Below, one piece after another: positions 32,991 to 36,309 of a stretch of DNA of 36,309 nucleotides. The DNA comes from Endozoicomonas arenosclerae (GTDB lineage Bacteria > Pseudomonadota > Gammaproteobacteria > Pseudomonadales > Endozoicomonadaceae). The stretch spans positions 1 through 36,309 of the forward strand of contig NZ_LASA01000130.1 of NCBI RefSeq assembly GCF_001562015.1, in the 5' to 3' direction. The position numbers and the translations under genes are program-made. Under the pieces are notes generated by a model. The model worked only from the letters and a program-made list of their open reading frames with translations, was not told the DNA's origin and searched no databases. The stretch's first letter is position 1; every line of letters starts with the position of its first letter.

Positions 32991-34459
32991 ACAGGCAAGG
33001 TAAACCGAAAACAAGTCCCTTTCTTCAATCGACTGGTCACTTCTATATGACTGCCATGCAACTCCAGTATCCTTTTGACGATAGCCAGCCCCAGACCGAT
33101 CCCTCCGGGTTTGCTTCGATGCTCTGCAGTCAGTGAAGCCTGATAAAAACGATTAAAGATTCTTGGCAGGTCGTTCTCGTCAATCCCCCTGCCCGTATCC
33201 TCAACCGTTACATTAACCCCTTTCGCAGAGGGGTTAAGACGAATCAGAATCGAGCCATCCTCCGGAGTGTGGGTAATGGCATTCTTCAGAAGATTATCGA
33301 ATACCCTCTGGATCATACCGATATCGGCAAACACCTGAGTCTGGCTTTCATTACATTCAATGGAAAGGGAAATGCCTCGTTCCTTCAAGGTCAGTCTGAA
33401 GCTCTGAACCGTGTCATACATTAATTCGGCCAGCAGAAAGTGTTCGAAATCAGGCTGTTTACTGCCCGACTCCAGCTTTGAAAGTTCAAACAAATCCGAG
33501 ATTAACCGGGATAAACGATGACAGCCTTTTTCGGCCAGCCTCAAATATTCAAGACGCTGATTGGCCGCCAGATGCTCATCCTTGATAATCAGGGTTTCCA
33601 CATAGCCCTGCATAGTGGCCAGAGGCGTTCTGAGATCATGAGAAACATTGGAAACCAGCTCCCGCCTGAGTCGGTCTGTGGCCCTGAGTTGCTCCAGCTG
33701 GGCTTTGATCCGTTCAGACATTGCCTGAAAAACCGCAGACAGCCGACCCACCTCATCGGTTTTCTGGCCTTCTGCCTGAGAAAACAGATTCTCAGAACCC
33801 AACTCTGTCTGGGCAAACTCCGACATATCACAACTAAGCTCAGTCAGTGGTCGGCTCAGCAACCGGAAAATTAATAAACCCACCAGAGCACTGCTGGCAA
33901 CAATGATCAGCAATGACCAGAACATCTGTTTACTGATATGGCTCCAGGCAATACGGTCGCTGATATTGTCGTAAAGCCTGCCACCCAGTACGACATAAAA
34001 GTACCCTCTAAGCCCGTGAGCATCACGAATTTCGGAAGCTGAAAAAATCTTGTCAATATTACTGTGCCGGGGATCGTTGGCTCGAATGGGATAACGCTCA
34101 TCACCTGAAAGGAATCTTTTTACAGGCTCCAGATCGATTCGATCTCGAACCAGCTCGCCTTCTTCAAGAGTGTGAGTTAATACTTTGCCCTGAGGGTCCA
34201 GCAAATACACTTCCACTGCCGGATTAATGATCATGGCCTGATGCGCCAGCATCCTGATGGCTCGCTCACTGCCGACATCATCTTCAATCAGTTCATGCTC
34301 ACTGGTCACGTACATGGCAATGCTCTGATTGAGCTTCTGGGTCAGCTCTTCATAGTAGAGCCGCATTCCCCACTGACCGATAACCAATGCCGCCAAACCC
34401 ACACCGGACACAATAATCAGCAATGCCAGCGACAGTTTCCTGTTCAATGTATTCAGCAT
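32987..34459 (-). CDS. sensor histidine kinase
   Basis: 490 aa inner-membrane kinase. Membrane segments near 11-31 and about 178-200 flank a periplasmic sensor domain. HAMP follows, then HisKA with NVSHDLRTPLATMQ, and HATPase_c with the N-box FDNLLKNAITHTPEDG and G boxes VEDTGRGID and GGIGLGLAIVKRIL. It lies 24 bp after its response regulator. The stimulus is unknown; the periplasmic part is not a family I recognise. The stop codon lies in the tip of the 32791-32990 element, so the last residues (RFTLPV) may have been set by that insertion. Confidence 0.9.
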   Translation of the reverse strand: MLNTLNRKLSLALLIIVSGVGLAALVIGQWGMRLYYEELTQKLNQSIAMYVTSEHELIEDDVGSERAIRMLAHQAMIINPAVEVYLLDPQGKVLTHTLEEGELVRDRIDLEPVKRFLSGDERYPIRANDPRHSNIDKIFSASEIRDAHGLRGYFYVVLGGRLYDNISDRIAWSHISKQMFWSLLIIVASSALVGLLIFRLLSRPLTELSCDMSEFAQTELGSENLFSQAEGQKTDEVGRLSAVFQAMSERIKAQLEQLRATDRLRRELVSNVSHDLRTPLATMQGYVETLIIKDEHLAANQRLEYLRLAEKGCHRLSRLISDLFELSKLESGSKQPDFEHFLLAELMYDTVQSFRLTLKERGISLSIECNESQTQVFADIGMIQRVFDNLLKNAITHTPEDGSILIRLNPSAKGVNVTVEDTGRGIDENDLPRIFNRFYQASLTAEHRSKPGGIGLGLAIVKRILELHGSHIEVTSRLKKGTCFRFTLPV

Positions 34460-34483
34460 TTCCCTATTCCTGACAGATGCTTT

Positions 34484-35212
34484 CTAAACAGCCGTTTTTT
34501 GAGTACAGATGATTGGACTGTCCTGCAGCTTATAACCCACTCCCCAGCAGGTAATAATATACTCCGGATGTCGTGGATCCAGTTCGAGCTTACTGCGCAA
34601 ACGATTGATGTGAGAGTTGACCGTGTGTTCATAACCCTCATGGTTATAGCCCCACACCTGATCCAATAATTCAGTTCGGCTGAATACCCGACCCGGATGT
34701 CGAACAAAATGCATCAGGAGATTGAACTCCCTGGCAGTTAGCTCGACGGCCCTGCCAGACAACTTCACCAGCCGTCGGGTTTCCATGATCTCCAGATCTC
34801 TTATCTGAATAACCTCTTCAGAACTCTGATGATCCGTCATGACAGCAACCCGGCGAAAAATGGCTTTTACCCGGGCAATCAACTCCATCATGCTGAACGG
34901 TTTGGAAATGTAATCATCAGCACCCACTTCCAACCCGAGTACGCGATCGAGTTCAGTAGAACGTGAGGTTAATAACAGAATGGGGATCACCTGATTCTGC
35001 CTTCGCAAATGCCGGCATATATCCAGACCACTGGCACCTGGCAGCTGGATATCAAGAATCAGAAGATCCCACTTTCCAGAAACGGCCGCTGCCAAGCCCT
35101 TATTACCATCATTCACATGGGTAACCTGAGCCCCCAGGTCTCCCAGATGCAGCGACACCAGATCGCCGATCTCCTGTTCATCTTCCACAATCAGGATACG
35201 TTTGTTTTCCAT
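34484..35212 (-). CDS. OmpR family response regulator
   Basis: 242 aa from ATG 35212 (MENKRILIVEDEQEIGDLV); the frame is open upstream to 35320 but the receiver fold starts here. The receiver has Glu10/Asp11, the phospho-acceptor Asp54 (LILDIQLPGASGLD) and the switch Lys in DDYISKPFSM. The C-terminal winged helix includes LTAREFNLL, VFSRTELLDQVWGYN, NSHINRLRSKLE and WGVGYK. It forms a two-component pair with the kinase downstream. Target genes are not evident, and there is no adjacent transport or stress gene in the same operon. Confidence 0.92.
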   Translation of the reverse strand: MENKRILIVEDEQEIGDLVSLHLGDLGAQVTHVNDGNKGLAAAVSGKWDLLILDIQLPGASGLDICRHLRRQNQVIPILLLTSRSTELDRVLGLEVGADDYISKPFSMMELIARVKAIFRRVAVMTDHQSSEEVIQIRDLEIMETRRLVKLSGRAVELTAREFNLLMHFVRHPGRVFSRTELLDQVWGYNHEGYEHTVNSHINRLRSKLELDPRHPEYIITCWGVGYKLQDSPIICTQKTAV

Positions 35213-35273
35213 GGCTTGATCTGACCCAGAATGGAACATTCTGTTGGTTGTATCGCAGAAAAGGAAAGGAGTG

Positions 35274-35310
35274 AAGCCTGCACCAGGAAAACTGTGATAG
35301 GTGCAGGCTT
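35274..35310. other. stem-loop between the hydratase and the response-regulator genes
   Basis: AAGCCTGCACC (35274-35284) pairs with GGTGCAGGCTT (35300-35310), an 11-bp stem around 15 nt. It lies downstream of the enoyl-CoA hydratase on the minus strand and probably ends that transcript, although the U tract is weak. Confidence 0.6.
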
Positions 35311-35335
35311 CCTTTGTCAAATCATGACAACTGGA

Positions 35336-36100
35336 TTACATTCCCTTGAAATCCGGCTGCCTTTTTTCCAGAAAAGCTGCCATACCTTCTTTCTGATCCT
35401 GGGTCGCAAACAGAGAATGAAATACGCGGCGCTCGTATAGCAGCCCCTCATTCAGAGTCAGCTCCAGAGCCTGATCAACCGCTTCACGAGCGACCATCAC
35501 CGCAGGTTTGCTGAATTGAGCAATAGCCTCTGCAGCTTTGATCGTCTCTTTTATCAGATCTTCAGCATTGAAAAGCCGGGCAACCATTCCAGCCTGCTCT
35601 GCTTCCCGGGCAGTAATCATGCACCCCGTCAGAATCATATCCATGGCTTTTGCTTTGCCCACCAGCCGGGTTAATCGTTGGGTACCTCCAATCCCGGGGA
35701 TCACGCCCAATTTGATCTCAGGCTGACCAAACTTTGCATTGTCTGATGCATAGAGTGTGTCGCACATCATGGCCAGCTCACAGCCACCACCCAGTGCATA
35801 ACCCGATACGGCAGCAATTTTTGGGGTACGCAGTCGGGCAAAACGCTCCCAACCGGCAAAAAAATCTTCCTGAAACATCTCGGAGAAAGACTTGTCTGAC
35901 ATTTCACGGATATCGGCACCGGCAGCAAACGCCTTCCCAGAGCCGGTAATCACAAAGCACCCTACTTCAGGATCACGATCCAGAGGCTCCATGACTTCCA
36001 GTAGCTCATTCAATGTTTCTGTATTCAGTGCATTGAGGGCTTCAGGTCGGTTTAGCCTGATTAGGACCACTTTATTTTTATGTTCAACGATGATGCTCAT
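35336..36100 (-). CDS. enoyl-CoA hydratase
   Basis: 254 aa crotonase-fold enzyme that hydrates trans-2-enoyl-CoA in fatty-acid or aromatic-CoA beta-oxidation. Oxyanion-hole segments are [13 protein letters not shown] and [16 protein letters not shown], the latter with the first catalytic Glu. The second is in [17 protein letters not shown]. These Glu pairs mark a true hydratase rather than an isomerase. The length matches the short-chain EchA/PaaF group. It has no beta-oxidation neighbour in the window, so the specific pathway is open. Confidence 0.92.
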   Translation of the reverse strand: MSIIVEHKNKVVLIRLNRPEALNALNTETLNELLEVMEPLDRDPEVGCFVITGSGKAFAAGADIREMSDKSFSEMFQEDFFAGWERFARLRTPKIAAVSGYALGGGCELAMMCDTLYASDNAKFGQPEIKLGVIPGIGGTQRLTRLVGKAKAMDMILTGCMITAREAEQAGMVARLFNAEDLIKETIKAAEAIAQFSKPAVMVAREAVDQALELTLNEGLLYERRVFHSLFATQDQKEGMAAFLEKRQPDFKGM

Positions 36101-36145
36101 AAGCTATTTCCTTCCGGATTGTTAATGGTGATCGCTTTATAGTGC

Positions 36146-36247
36146 AGCCAAGCGTTGTGATCCGTACCATTCGCGCTGAGCCAGTCGAAGTGCACCAACA
36201 GCATCCTTCGACAGGCTCAGGATGAACGGAGTGTCTAACGCTTGGCT
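36146..36247. repeat. REP-like palindromic repeat, second subclass (copy E)
   Basis: AGCCAAGCGTT (36146-36156) and AACGCTTGGCT (36237-36247) form outer inverted ends around the opposed halves GCTGAGCCAGTCGAAG and CATCCTTCGACAGGCTCAGG. It shares the CCAAGCGTT flank with the repeat at 2720-2830. No gene is seen from 36101 to the window end. Confidence 0.8.
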
Positions 36248-36309
36248 TCACTCATGAATCCCAAATGGCTCCATAGGCTGGAATACCTCTTAACTCCATT
36301 TCATAAACG

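Overview
The window reads as chromosomal DNA of a gammaproteobacterium, most likely a marine Oceanospirillales relative such as Endozoicomonas. That placement is inferred from gene content and order (lptM-lysA-dapF-DUF484-xerC opposite cyaY, PhoPQ, FtnA, a trimeric porin with highly expressed codon use), from dispersed REP-like palindromes, and from several exported or coiled-coil proteins I cannot assign. No tRNA, rRNA, CRISPR array or prophage was seen.

Layout. 1-540: the start of an IS110-group element running off the left edge, with a structured leader that is a bridge-RNA candidate, inserted in a REP-like repeat. 541-2646: phoP-phoQ. 2920-3603: small outer-membrane barrel. 3856-6058: tandem paralogous genes of an unrecognised family, each with its own hairpin terminator. 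6118-9206: MATE exporter, mutM and a lysophospholipid acyltransferase. 9265-9615: decayed IS66 transposase. 9638-10606: exported zinc-ribbon protein with an internal duplication. 10842-14351: TPP riboswitch, thiD and a ThiXYZ-type ABC transporter. 14548-18744: LysR regulator divergent from an exported fumarase/aspartase-superfamily lyase and a DASS dicarboxylate symporter. 18812-25320 (minus strand): yigB, xerC, an Ada-AlkA fusion, DUF484, dapF, lysA and a 40-aa lptM; cyaY is divergent. 25889-27890: a secreted or membrane-anchored unknown and a major porin. 27891-28757: long AT-rich gap with palindromes and a repeat. 28758-30067: tenA and ftnA. 30077-32749: large TPR-like protein. 32791-32990: 200-bp inverted-repeat element. 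32987-35212: a second two-component system. 35336-36100: enoyl-CoA hydratase. 36146-36247: another repeat.

How genes work together. The riboswitch-thiD-thiZXY block and the distant tenA form a pyrimidine salvage route to thiamine: import of a formylaminopyrimidine-like precursor, deamination by TenA, phosphorylation by ThiD. The lyase and DASS carrier suggest periplasmic cleavage of a compound followed by uptake of a dicarboxylate, perhaps fumarate; this is inference. The lysA/dapF block finishes lysine and peptidoglycan-precursor synthesis beside the XerC dimer-resolution recombinase.

The most novel candidates are the tandem family at 3856-6058, the IS110 leader RNA in its REP target, the exported lyase/transporter pair, and two short inverted-repeat elements abutting xerC and a histidine kinase stop codon.
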